Shown here: in pieces, positions 56,295 to 64,000 of the stretch | Layout: every line of letters starts with the position of its first letter | How positions within the stretch are numbered: position 1 is the stretch's first letter | Source of the DNA: an uncultured Sphingomonadaceae bacterium | GTDB lineage: Bacteria > Pseudomonadota > Alphaproteobacteria > Sphingomonadales > Sphingomonadaceae | NCBI GenBank assembly: GCA_947504025.1 | Contig: CANNFX010000001.1 | Coordinates: 1-64,000 of the forward strand | Length of the DNA stretch: 64,000 nucleotides | Direction: 5' to 3' | Program-made: the position numbers and the translations under genes | Notes under the pieces: generated by a model | The model's input: only the letters and a program-made list of their open reading frames with translations | Databases searched by the model: none | Told to the model about the DNA's origin: nothing

Positions 56295-56933
56295 ATGCCT
56301 AAAACCCAGATCAAGATTTGTGGACTTTCCACGCCCGAAACCGTCGATGCTGCTGTAAACGCCGGGGCAACGCATATCGGATTCGTTCATTTCGAGCCAA
56401 GCCCGCGGCATGTCAGCTTGGCCGATGCTGCAAAGCTGCGCCGCCGTATCCCGCAAAACGTCAACATCGTTCTCCTTACGGTGAACATGCAACCTCAACC
56501 GTGGGGCGCTGCGATCGATGCAGTAAAGCCAGACGTGGTGCAGTTCCACGGCAATGAGACGCCCGAATGGCTGGCGCTGATTAAGCAACACGCGTCCATA
56601 GAACTATGGAAAGCGATTGGCGTGAAAGATGCCTCGGCATTCGACCGTGCGCGCAAGTGGGAAGGCATTGCCGACCGGCTGCTGTTTGACGCACCTGCCC
56701 AGAAGCTCCCTGGCGGTAATGGTATAGCGCTAGACTGGTCTTTGTTTGCCAACAGCACTTTGCCAAAGGTCCCATGGGGTCTTGCGGGCGGGCTCCATCC
56801 TGAAAACGTAGCTGACGCGATCAGGCAAACTGGCACCGAATTGGTGGATGCATCATCCGGACTGGAAAGCGAACCCGGCGTGAAGGATGTGGACAGGATC
56901 AAGGCGTTCTGCGAAGCGGCCCGAAACGTTTAG
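56295..56933 (+). CDS. trpF: Phosphoribosylanthranilate isomerase
   Basis: 212-residue TIM barrel of tryptophan synthesis: [15 protein letters not shown] at the start (catalytic Cys), [10 protein letters not shown] and the phosphate-binding end [10 protein letters not shown]. Directly upstream of trpB (7-base gap). The order trpF-trpB-trpA is typical of this group. Confidence 0.96.
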   Translation: MPKTQIKICGLSTPETVDAAVNAGATHIGFVHFEPSPRHVSLADAAKLRRRIPQNVNIVLLTVNMQPQPWGAAIDAVKPDVVQFHGNETPEWLALIKQHASIELWKAIGVKDASAFDRARKWEGIADRLLFDAPAQKLPGGNGIALDWSLFANSTLPKVPWGLAGGLHPENVADAIRQTGTELVDASSGLESEPGVKDVDRIKAFCEAARNV

Positions 56934-56940
56934 GGCCTGT

Positions 56941-58155
56941 ATGACCAAGCAAGCAAACTCATTCCGCAACATGCCTGACGACCGTGGGCATTTCGGCGAA
57001 TTCGGCGGGCGCTATGTCGCTGAAACGCTGATGCCTCTCGTCCTTGATCTGGAGCGTGAATATCGCGCGGCGCAGGCTGATCCGGCGTTTAAGGCCGAGT
57101 TCGACGACCTACTGGCAAATTATGTCGGCCGCCCTTCCCCGCTCTATTTTGCGGAGCGCATGACTGAAGCGCTCGGCGGTGCACAGGTGTGGTTCAAGCG
57201 CGACGAACTCAACCACACGGGCGCGCATAAGATCAACAATTGCATAGGGCAGATTTTGCTCGCAATTCGCATGGGCAAAACGCGGATTATCGCGGAAACC
57301 GGCGCTGGCCAGCACGGCGTTGCGACGGCCACCGTCTGCGCGCGTTTCGGCCTGCCTTGCGTGATTTACATGGGCGCGACCGACGTTGCGCGGCAGCAGC
57401 CCAATGTGTTCCGTATGAAGCTGCTCGGCGCGGAAGTAGTACCCGTCACCAGCGGCGCGGCCACACTGAAAGATGCCATGAATGAAGGGCTGCGCGACTG
57501 GGTCGCCAACGTCCATGACACGTTCTACATCATCGGCACCGCCGCAGGGCCGCATCCTTACCCCGAACTGGTCCGCGATTTCCAAAGCGTGATCGGCAAG
57601 GAAGCGCGCGAGCAAATGCTGGCCCGCACCGGACGCCTGCCCGACCATCTGGTCGCCTGCATCGGCGGCGGATCGAACGCGCTGGGCCTGTTCCACCCGT
57701 TCCTCGACGATCCCGATGTAAAAATGCTGGGTGTCGAAGCAGCCGGACATGGCCTCGACGGCGACCAACACGCCGCCAGCCTGACCGGCGGATCACCGGG
57801 CGTGCTCCACGGCAACAAGACCTATCTGCTGCAGGACGAGGACGGCCAGATCACCGAAGGCCACTCGATCAGCGCAGGCCTCGACTATCCCGGCATCGGC
57901 CCCGAACACGCCTGGCTGAAAGAAACCGGCCGCGTAGAATATACCAGCGCGACCGACAAGGAAGCGCTCGACGGCTTCCAGCTGCTCTGCCGGACGGAAG
58001 GCATCATCCCCGCGCTGGAGCCATCCCATGCGATTGCCGCAGTGACAAAACTGGCGAAGGAACTGCCGGAAGACCAGATCATCCTCATGAATCTCTGCGG
58101 ACGCGGCGACAAGGACATCTTCACAGTGGCTGAGGCGCTTGGGGTGGAGATATGA
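56941..58155 (+). CDS. trpB: Tryptophan synthase beta subunit
   Basis: PLP enzyme that joins indole and serine. 404 residues from the ATG at 56941: [10 protein letters not shown], the PLP lysine in [10 protein letters not shown] (Lys97), the glycine-rich phosphate site GGGSNA and the end GRGDKD. A longer frame runs 18 codons upstream into trpF but without a good start. Confidence 0.97.
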   Translation: MTKQANSFRNMPDDRGHFGEFGGRYVAETLMPLVLDLEREYRAAQADPAFKAEFDDLLANYVGRPSPLYFAERMTEALGGAQVWFKRDELNHTGAHKINNCIGQILLAIRMGKTRIIAETGAGQHGVATATVCARFGLPCVIYMGATDVARQQPNVFRMKLLGAEVVPVTSGAATLKDAMNEGLRDWVANVHDTFYIIGTAAGPHPYPELVRDFQSVIGKEAREQMLARTGRLPDHLVACIGGGSNALGLFHPFLDDPDVKMLGVEAAGHGLDGDQHAASLTGGSPGVLHGNKTYLLQDEDGQITEGHSISAGLDYPGIGPEHAWLKETGRVEYTSATDKEALDGFQLLCRTEGIIPALEPSHAIAAVTKLAKELPEDQIILMNLCGRGDKDIFTVAEALGVEI

Positions 58156-58159
58156 GAGA

Positions 58160-58702
58160 TTGACGTCAACTTATCGCCGGAAACTGCTCAATTGGTTGAT
58201 CAGCATGAGCCTAATAGCATTGATCACGAATCTATGCATGGCTGCCTACTGGTTTTTCGACTGGCCAGAAGGAAGGTTCCATCCCGAAAGCACATTGTTG
58301 GATGACAACTGGAATTTGATCGACTGGGCGGGACCTATGGCAGTTTGGTTGGAAGTATACCTTCTGGGATTTATTCTCTGCGCGATTTGGCATTTTTTCG
58401 ATTTTCTGCACAGACGTGACGCCGACAAATGTCTCACCGCGATTTTTACCAGATACTGGGCATTTGCAATCGTTCTAACGATAACGGGGATTCTCTTCAT
58501 TTTGGAGGCAAGCGGTGAGTTTGATCATAATCCCTGCTCGGAGATGACTCTGAACGACCCCAATCGCTTCGGCTTTGACGCGTGTCCTACTATGGCCTCT
58601 CCATGGCTCGCGTGGAGCACCGCGATTGTCATGCTATTGCTTGTAGCACTCACCTTCGGCAAGGGCGTCGTCGCAATTGCTAGTCACTTTAAGAAGACGT
58701 AA
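58160..58702 (+). CDS. Unknown membrane protein inserted between trpB and trpA
   Basis: About 180 residues with four hydrophobic segments (near residues 16-34, 57-82, 104-127 and 155-175) and a Cys-containing loop (DHNPCSEMTLNDPNRFGFDACPT) that may form a disulfide outside the membrane. I recognise no family. The DNA is visibly richer in A+T than trpB and trpA on either side. The start is uncertain: TTG at 58160 (GGTGGAG upstream), TTG at 58139 or ATG at 58205-58208. The stop overlaps the trpA ATG by one base. Confidence 0.65.
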   Translation: MTSTYRRKLLNWLISMSLIALITNLCMAAYWFFDWPEGRFHPESTLLDDNWNLIDWAGPMAVWLEVYLLGFILCAIWHFFDFLHRRDADKCLTAIFTRYWAFAIVLTITGILFILEASGEFDHNPCSEMTLNDPNRFGFDACPTMASPWLAWSTAIVMLLLVALTFGKGVVAIASHFKKT

Positions 58703-59487
58703 TGACCCGCTTATCAAACGCCTTCACCTCCCCCGCCCTCGTCTGCTTCGTCACCGCCGGTGACGGCGACACTGCAGCTAATCTTGACGCGCTCGTCGCA
58801 GGCGGCGCGGATGTGATCGAGCTGGGAATGCCCTTTACTGATCCGATGGCCGATGGCCCCGCGATCCAGAAGGCCAACCTTCGCTCGCTGGCCAAGGGCA
58901 CGACTACCGCTGATATCTTCGCAATCGCCGCAGCATTTCGCGACCGCCATCCCGACGTACCGCTGGTGTTGATGGGCTATGCCAATCCGATGGTCCGGCG
59001 CGGGCCGGACTGGTTTGCCGACAGTTGCGAGGCAGCAGGCGTGGACGGCGTGATCTGCGTCGATATTCCGCCTGAGGAGGATGATGCGCTCGGCCCGCAA
59101 TTGCGCGCAAAGGGTATTGCACCCATCCGCCTTGCCACCCCCACTACCGATGCGGCGCGCCTGCCTAAGGTTCTCGAAGGCTCAGGCGGTTTTGTCTATT
59201 ACGTGTCGGTTGCTGGCATCACCGGCCTGCAACAAGCCGCAACCGCCAGTATCGAAGATGCCGTCGCCAAGCTGAAAGCAGCGACCGACCTGCCGATTGC
59301 GGTCGGTTTCGGCGTCCGCACGCCCGAGCAGGCCGAGGCCATCGCCAAGGTGGCTGACGGCGTAGTTGTCGGCTCCGCCTTCATCGATCTGGTCGAGGAA
59401 CACGGCGAGAATGCTCCTGCGGCATTGCAGGAACTCACCGCTGCGCTTGCCAATGCGGTGCATAATGCGCGAAAGGCTGACGCATGA
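58702..59487 (+). CDS. trpA: Tryptophan synthase alpha subunit
   Basis: 261-residue TIM barrel releasing indole. [19 protein letters not shown] carries the catalytic Glu, the Asp lies in [10 protein letters not shown], and the phosphate site is [10 protein letters not shown]. Its ATG overlaps the stop of the preceding membrane protein by one base, and its stop overlaps accD by four bases. Confidence 0.97.
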   Translation: MTRLSNAFTSPALVCFVTAGDGDTAANLDALVAGGADVIELGMPFTDPMADGPAIQKANLRSLAKGTTTADIFAIAAAFRDRHPDVPLVLMGYANPMVRRGPDWFADSCEAAGVDGVICVDIPPEEDDALGPQLRAKGIAPIRLATPTTDAARLPKVLEGSGGFVYYVSVAGITGLQQAATASIEDAVAKLKAATDLPIAVGFGVRTPEQAEAIAKVADGVVVGSAFIDLVEEHGENAPAALQELTAALANAVHNARKADA

Positions 59488-60332
59488 ACTGGTTTTCCCG
59501 CGTCCGTAACTCGCTGCCCTTCGTCCCCAAGCGGGAAACGAAGGATAATCTCTGGGTCAAATGCCCCGGCTGCGCCGAAATGGTGTTTGAAAAAGAGTAT
59601 AACGAGAACCTCAATGTCTGCCCGCGCTGCGACCATCATGGGCGCATTGGTGCAGACCAGCGGCTGGCCCAATTGCTCGACCCCGGTTTCGAAATGCTGG
59701 AAATGCCCGAGGTCAAAGAAGACCCGCTCAAATTCCGCGACAGCAAGAAATACACCGACCGCCTGAAACAGGCCCGCGCAAAGAACCCGCACCGAGATGC
59801 GTTCAGCGTCGGCTCCGGTTCGATTGACTCCCGCGATGCGGTTGTCGGCGTACAGGACTTCAATTTCATGGGCGGATCAATGGGTATGGCCGTCGGCAAT
59901 GCCTTCTGCGCCGGCGCCGAGCGCGCCCTCGCCCGCAAATGCGGCTATATCGTCGTAACCGCCGCTGGCGGTGCACGGATGCAGGAGGGTATTCTCAGCC
60001 TGATGCAAATGCCCAAGGCGACCGTAATGACCCGCCGCCTGAAGCGCGCCGGATTGCCTTATATCGTCGTACTGACCGATCCGACTACGGGCGGCGTTAC
60101 AGCCAGCTACGCAATGCTGGGCGACATCCAGATTGCCGAACCAAACGCCCTGATCGGATTTGCCGGACAGCGCGTGATTCAGGACACGATCCGCGAGAAG
60201 TTGCCCGAAGGCTTCCAGCGGGCAGAGTATCTCCACAAGCACGGCATGGTCGATATGGTCGTTCCGCGTGACAATCTGCGCGCAGCGCTGGCGACCATCC
60301 TCGATTATCTCGACCCGGCACAGGCTGCCTGA
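59484..60332 (+). CDS. accD: Acetyl-CoA carboxylase carboxyltransferase beta subunit
   Basis: 282 residues. N-terminal zinc ribbon with Cys27, Cys30, Cys46 and Cys49, then the crotonase-like core with [17 protein letters not shown] and [26 protein letters not shown]. Works with AccA (not in the window). ATGA overlap with trpA; folC begins 20 bases later. Confidence 0.97.
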   Translation: MNWFSRVRNSLPFVPKRETKDNLWVKCPGCAEMVFEKEYNENLNVCPRCDHHGRIGADQRLAQLLDPGFEMLEMPEVKEDPLKFRDSKKYTDRLKQARAKNPHRDAFSVGSGSIDSRDAVVGVQDFNFMGGSMGMAVGNAFCAGAERALARKCGYIVVTAAGGARMQEGILSLMQMPKATVMTRRLKRAGLPYIVVLTDPTTGGVTASYAMLGDIQIAEPNALIGFAGQRVIQDTIREKLPEGFQRAEYLHKHGMVDMVVPRDNLRAALATILDYLDPAQAA

Positions 60333-60352
60333 CCGGCGCCGCGCGGCTGAAC

Positions 60353-61645
60353 ATGCGCGACTTTGCCATATCGGACGATCCAGCGGTGCAGGCGCAGCTC
60401 GACCGCCTTGGGGCACTTTCTGTGCCCGACGGCCGCCTTGGCCTCGAAACAATCCATGCTTTGCTGGACCGGCTGGGCAATCCGCATGACCGGCTCCCGC
60501 CGGTTTTCCACGTCGCAGGTACGAACGGCAAGGGCTCCACCTGCGCTTTCCTGAGAGCGATGATCGAGGCCGAGGGACTTACGGTCCATGCAACCACCAG
60601 CCCGCATCTCGTGCGCTACAACGAACGCATCCGCATTGCCGGAAAGCTGATCGATGATAGCGCCTTGGCGAGCATCCTTGCCGAAGTGTTGGATGCTGGT
60701 GAGGATTTGAACCCCAGCTTCTTCGAAGTGACGATTGCGGCCAGCTTCCTCGCATTCTCACGAACTCCCGCAGATGCCTGCGTTATCGAGGTTGGCCTGG
60801 GTGGCCGCTTCGACGCAACCAATGTCGTCGCCAAACCCGCTGTATGCGGAATCGCTGCATTGGGAATCGACCACGAACGCTTCCTCCTCGCGCCCGAAGA
60901 AGGTGTTCCAGGGGAACCGCTAGCCCGCATTGCATTTGAGAAAGCAGGTATTGCCAAACGAGGCGTGAAACTTGTCACGATGTATTATGACGAAGACCAG
61001 CACAACGTCATAGCTGACGTCGCCCACAAGGCCGGCACAGAATTGCGCGATGAAGGACGTTGGTGGAATTTCGGCCACGCCATAGGTGACCGAATCGGTT
61101 ACCGGGACGAAGGCGGCGCATTGCTGCTACCTGCCCCTTCTCTGACCGGCGATCACCAGAGAGCGAACTGCGCCCTCGCCGCCGCGATGATCCGGCATCA
61201 AGATGCGGTGACCGTTTCGTTAGCAGCGATGAAAGAAGGTGCCCGTACCGCAAATTGGCCCGCACGCATGCAGCAGCTTTCGCCTGGCCCGTTGATCGGC
61301 GAACGGGAGGTTTGGCTGGACGGTGGACATAATCTCAATGCCGGTAATGCAATTGCCGCCCATTTCGAAGGCCAACAAGTCCACCTGATTCTGGGAATGA
61401 TCGACGGAAAAGATCCAACCGCCCTTACCTTGCCACTTGGTGACGACATCGCGAGCCTGACCGTGATCCCAATAGCGGGGCAAAACTCCCAGCCGGTGCA
61501 AAACTTCGGGCCGAATGCGCGCAAAGCAGCTGATGTGCTGGACGCACTCGCAGCCCTGCCTGACGACGATGTACCCGTGTTAATCGCAGGTTCGCTTTAT
61601 CTGGCGGGCAATGTGCTCAAGCTAACCGGTGAATTGCCGGATTAG
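60353..61645 (+). CDS. folC: Dihydrofolate/folylpolyglutamate synthase
   Basis: 430-residue Mur-ligase-fold enzyme that adds glutamate to folates. P-loop GTNGKGST at 56-63, then TSPHLVRYNERIRI, and DGGHNLNAGNAIA in the C-terminal part. Last gene of the purB/trp/accD run; ends four bases inside the convergent ampG-like gene. Confidence 0.96.
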   Translation: MRDFAISDDPAVQAQLDRLGALSVPDGRLGLETIHALLDRLGNPHDRLPPVFHVAGTNGKGSTCAFLRAMIEAEGLTVHATTSPHLVRYNERIRIAGKLIDDSALASILAEVLDAGEDLNPSFFEVTIAASFLAFSRTPADACVIEVGLGGRFDATNVVAKPAVCGIAALGIDHERFLLAPEEGVPGEPLARIAFEKAGIAKRGVKLVTMYYDEDQHNVIADVAHKAGTELRDEGRWWNFGHAIGDRIGYRDEGGALLLPAPSLTGDHQRANCALAAAMIRHQDAVTVSLAAMKEGARTANWPARMQQLSPGPLIGEREVWLDGGHNLNAGNAIAAHFEGQQVHLILGMIDGKDPTALTLPLGDDIASLTVIPIAGQNSQPVQNFGPNARKAADVLDALAALPDDDVPVLIAGSLYLAGNVLKLTGELPD

Positions 61646-63360
61646 GCATTCTTCAAAGCGATGGCATCCATGCCGGATGCCGCACCCAGTCGCCTTACCC
61701 GTGCCCATTCAATTAGACACAAGACCACGGCGATACCGCCGATAGCAGTCGTCAACAAGAACACATCGAAATAGCCGCGGTCTTCGATCACTTTCCCAAG
61801 CGCACCGCGTCCCAGTGTGCCGACCAGCAACGTGAGTGAGCTAAGCAGCGCATATTGAACCGCGCTGTATCCCTTAGCCACAATCGAGGAGAGATATGCG
61901 ACAAAGGCTGCGCCCGCTATGCCCACCGCCAGGTTTTCGCCCGCAATTGCCATCATCAACTTAGCCAGCCGCGCGTCACCGCCCAGCGTTGTTACCAGCC
62001 ACGAGAAGCCCGTCGCATCGCTCACCGCCTGCATAACCGCCCCGCCCCGCGCCAGATCAGCGTAGAGCAAGTTGGTGGCTGCAGCGATCACCGCGCCGAG
62101 CGTTAGGGTGAACATCCGCCCGATCAGCGTGAGCAACGCCCCGCCAGCCGCAAGGCCGAGAATAAGCGCACCGACACCGAAGAACTTGGAAGCGATAGCG
62201 ACCTCGTCCTTCGAATATTGGAGCTCGCCCAGATAGAATGGATAAGCGAAGCTGCCCCAGATCGCGTCGGTGATCCGGTAGGTGAGGACCAGCGCGATCA
62301 CGATGATCATCGCCCAGCCAAGCCGTCCGACCAGCTCGGTCAAAGGAAGAACCAGTGCGCGATAACCGTGGTCAATCACCCGCTCAAATCCGGTCGCAGG
62401 CGTTGCCGCTTCGCTCAGGACATACATGCCCTTCTTGCGGCGGCTTTCCAGCCAAGCTGCTATGATCGAAGGGATGACCACTGTGGCAATCACCACCAGC
62501 GGTCCCTGCGTACTGATGAACTGGACCGAATCCGGCCGCGATTCAGGATCACTGCCGAGGGAGCGGACCATGAAAACCACCACAGTAATCAGCGCCCAGC
62601 CCCACAACAGGGCCACAGCGCCCAGCGCATAGGCACGAACGCGCGGCTCGATCTGTCCGGCGTGGCGTAGTTCAGCCAAGTCGTCAGCATCGTCTTCGAT
62701 GCTTTCAGCCGTTTGCTGCGCATCAGGTGCCCAAAGGCCCGCGAACCCGACGACAAGCATGATGACGCCCATCGTCAAATAGACCGTCGGCCAGTCCGTG
62801 CGTTCTGCCAAAAATAGCGCAAATGCACCGCCGACGAGAGCCGCGATGCGGTAACCCATCTGATAGACAGTCGAGAGCATGTCGATGGTTGCAACTTCAT
62901 CCGCAACATCCACACGCCATGCGTCGATCACCACGTCTTGTGTCGCACTGGCGAACGCACCGATGCCTGCCAGCAGCGAAAACCATCCGAGCGCGCCAAC
63001 CGGATCAAGCGTTGAGAGAATAACGAGGATCGCGCCAAGCAGTACTTGCGCGGTCACAATCCACTGTTTGCGCTTGCCGAGCTTTCTCAAGATCGGAAGA
63101 TCGACCCTGTCGAGAAGCGGTGACCAGAGGAACTTGAACGCATAGGCAAGACCGATCAGCGAGAAGACGCCCATCGTCTCCAGATCAACCTCCGCATCAG
63201 ATAGCCAAGCGTAAAGCGTGCCCAGCAACAGTGCATAGGGCAGACCCGCGGCAAAGCCGAACAGTGCCATAAAACCCGTCTTGCGATTGCCCAGCGAGGC
63301 GATAAGTTTTCGCCAACCGGGCTTCTTCGGTGCCTGTTCTGCAGTTGCTTCGGTGGCCAT
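61642..63360 (-). CDS. ampG: AmpG-type muropeptide permease (MFS)
   Basis: A 572-residue inner-membrane transporter with 12 or more helices. The AmpG marks are GFAAGLPYALLLGTLYAWLSD near residue 36, KFLWSPLLDRVDLP and FASATQDVVIDAWRVD. It would import GlcNAc-anhydroMurNAc peptides, which are then processed by enzymes such as the ldcA and mpl products at 16-18 kb. Length is close to that of long AmpG proteins. Confidence 0.85.
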   Translation of the reverse strand: MATEATAEQAPKKPGWRKLIASLGNRKTGFMALFGFAAGLPYALLLGTLYAWLSDAEVDLETMGVFSLIGLAYAFKFLWSPLLDRVDLPILRKLGKRKQWIVTAQVLLGAILVILSTLDPVGALGWFSLLAGIGAFASATQDVVIDAWRVDVADEVATIDMLSTVYQMGYRIAALVGGAFALFLAERTDWPTVYLTMGVIMLVVGFAGLWAPDAQQTAESIEDDADDLAELRHAGQIEPRVRAYALGAVALLWGWALITVVVFMVRSLGSDPESRPDSVQFISTQGPLVVIATVVIPSIIAAWLESRRKKGMYVLSEAATPATGFERVIDHGYRALVLPLTELVGRLGWAMIIVIALVLTYRITDAIWGSFAYPFYLGELQYSKDEVAIASKFFGVGALILGLAAGGALLTLIGRMFTLTLGAVIAAATNLLYADLARGGAVMQAVSDATGFSWLVTTLGGDARLAKLMMAIAGENLAVGIAGAAFVAYLSSIVAKGYSAVQYALLSSLTLLVGTLGRGALGKVIEDRGYFDVFLLTTAIGGIAVVLCLIEWARVRRLGAASGMDAIALKNA

Positions 63361-63431
63361 CTAGCGGCGATCCTTCCCCGTGAATTCGTTATGTCGCAGA
63401 GTAGCGCCAACCGTAACAATGGGAAGAGCGG

Positions 63432-64000
63432 ATGAACGAGGCTGGAACCGCAATGCGGCGCTTATCCCCCACTCCGGGGCAAATGGCGCTGGCCGAAGCG
63501 ATTGCGGGTGAGGCTGTTCGCACAGATGGCGCGATCACTCATGTGCCCGCCTCCGTCTATACAGACCCTGATCATTGGAGCCGAGAGAAGACAGGATTGT
63601 TTGACCGCCTGCCGCAGGTTCTTTGTCCATCCGCTCTGTTGCCCGATGCCGGTATGGCCGTGGCGCATGATGCAACAGGCCGCCCCTTGCTAATCACCCG
63701 TGATGCAGACGACAAAGCGCATGTCTTCCATAACGTCTGCCGCCACCGCGGGACTCGCTTGGTTGAAGGTGAAGAAAGTGTCTGCGCGAAACGGCTCGTT
63801 TGCCCCTATCATGCGTGGACATATCGGCTTGATGGCAAGTTGCTGGCCCTGCCCCGCCCAGAGACTTTTCCAGGCCTCGACAAGAGCGATCACGGGCTGG
63901 TCGAGCTCGCGAGTGTCGAAACCGGCGGGTTAATATGGTTCTCACCAGACGAGGCGGCAAGTTTCGCTCTAGCTGACAAGCTCGGCGAAGATTTCGATGC
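63432..64000 (+). CDS. Rieske aromatic-ring-hydroxylating dioxygenase alpha subunit, 3' end outside window
   Basis: The first 189 residues of a Rieske non-heme iron oxygenase. The 2Fe-2S ligands are in CRHR (Cys103, His105) and CPYH (Cys124, His127), in a typical Rieske loop of 18 residues. The catalytic iron domain lies beyond the window. It needs an electron donor; a ferredoxin-NADP reductase is encoded at 7251 but is 56 kb away. Substrate unknown. Transcribed away from ampG. Confidence 0.85.
   Translation, partial: MNEAGTAMRRLSPTPGQMALAEAIAGEAVRTDGAITHVPASVYTDPDHWSREKTGLFDRLPQVLCPSALLPDAGMAVAHDATGRPLLITRDADDKAHVFHNVCRHRGTRLVEGEESVCAKRLVCPYHAWTYRLDGKLLALPRPETFPGLDKSDHGLVELASVETGGLIWFSPDEAASFALADKLGEDFD

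Noticed and set aside
1..64000. CRISPR arrays, insertion sequences, prophage or rRNA genes.
   Set aside because: I found no regularly spaced repeats, transposase or integrase motifs, phage structural genes or rRNA sequence.

Overview
The window is 64 kb of chromosome from an alphaproteobacterium, most likely a sphingomonad of the Erythrobacteraceae type (Erythrobacter / Altererythrobacter-like). I base this on gene content and order, not on a database match: split b and b' ATP synthase subunits behind an AtpI gene, a FYDLN-acid (TIGR02300) protein beside aroA and a tRNA-Ala, the trpF-trpB-trpA-accD-folC run, an rpsF-rpsR-rplI operon with a long acidic L9 tail, and moderately high G+C. It is mostly housekeeping DNA. 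I see no integrase, transposase, phage, CRISPR or rRNA genes.

Layout. 1-4.5 kb: lepA (3' end cut off) and a GGDEF-EAL-PilZ cyclic-di-GMP protein. 4.7-10.3 kb: a co-directional run for PHA synthase, PHA depolymerase, a ferredoxin-NADP reductase and a D-aminoacylase-type amidohydrolase. 10.4-13 kb: an outer-membrane transporter-like protein, a small DUF2946-like secreted protein and a DUF2855 protein. 13-16.1 kb: dnaN, fabG, fabD. 16.1-20.1 kb: LD-carboxypeptidase and Mpl-type Mur ligase (divergent), a GST and a DUF808 membrane protein. 20.2-21.7 kb: rpsF-rpsR-rplI with a structured leader. 21.8-31.6 kb: AMP nucleosidase, YbjN-like protein, M2 peptidase, a tightly overlapped five-gene asd operon, and a DPP IV-type peptidase.

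31.7-37.3 kb (minus strand): the ffh-rpsP-rimM-trmD-rplS operon, interrupted between rimM and trmD by a nitrilase and two small membrane proteins. 37.5-43.5 kb: tRNA-Ala(GGC), TIGR02300, aroA, a CBU_0592-type protein, cmk, rpsA and a glyoxalase II. 43.5-46.1 kb: the F0 part of ATP synthase. 46.2-50.1 kb: YdbH-YnbE-YdbL envelope genes. 50.2-53.7 kb: radC and a DUF3857/transglutaminase/TPR protein. 53.9-61.6 kb: purB, lapA, pyrF, trpF, trpB, an unknown membrane protein, trpA, accD and folC. 61.6-64 kb: an AmpG-type permease and the start of a Rieske oxygenase.

The most noteworthy non-genic signal is an exact 26-nt sequence (core TGTCAC-ATG-TGTCAC) found upstream of both rpsF and rpsA, 20 kb apart and in the same orientation. 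Other points of interest are a compact three-helix RNA in the rpsF leader, foreign-looking genes inside two classic operons (nitrilase block in rimM/trmD; membrane protein in trpB/trpA), a direct-repeat-flanked hairpin between ffh and tRNA-Ala, and peptidoglycan-recycling genes (ldcA, mpl-like, ampG) spread over the window. I do not see strong evidence for a wholly new defence or mobile system here.
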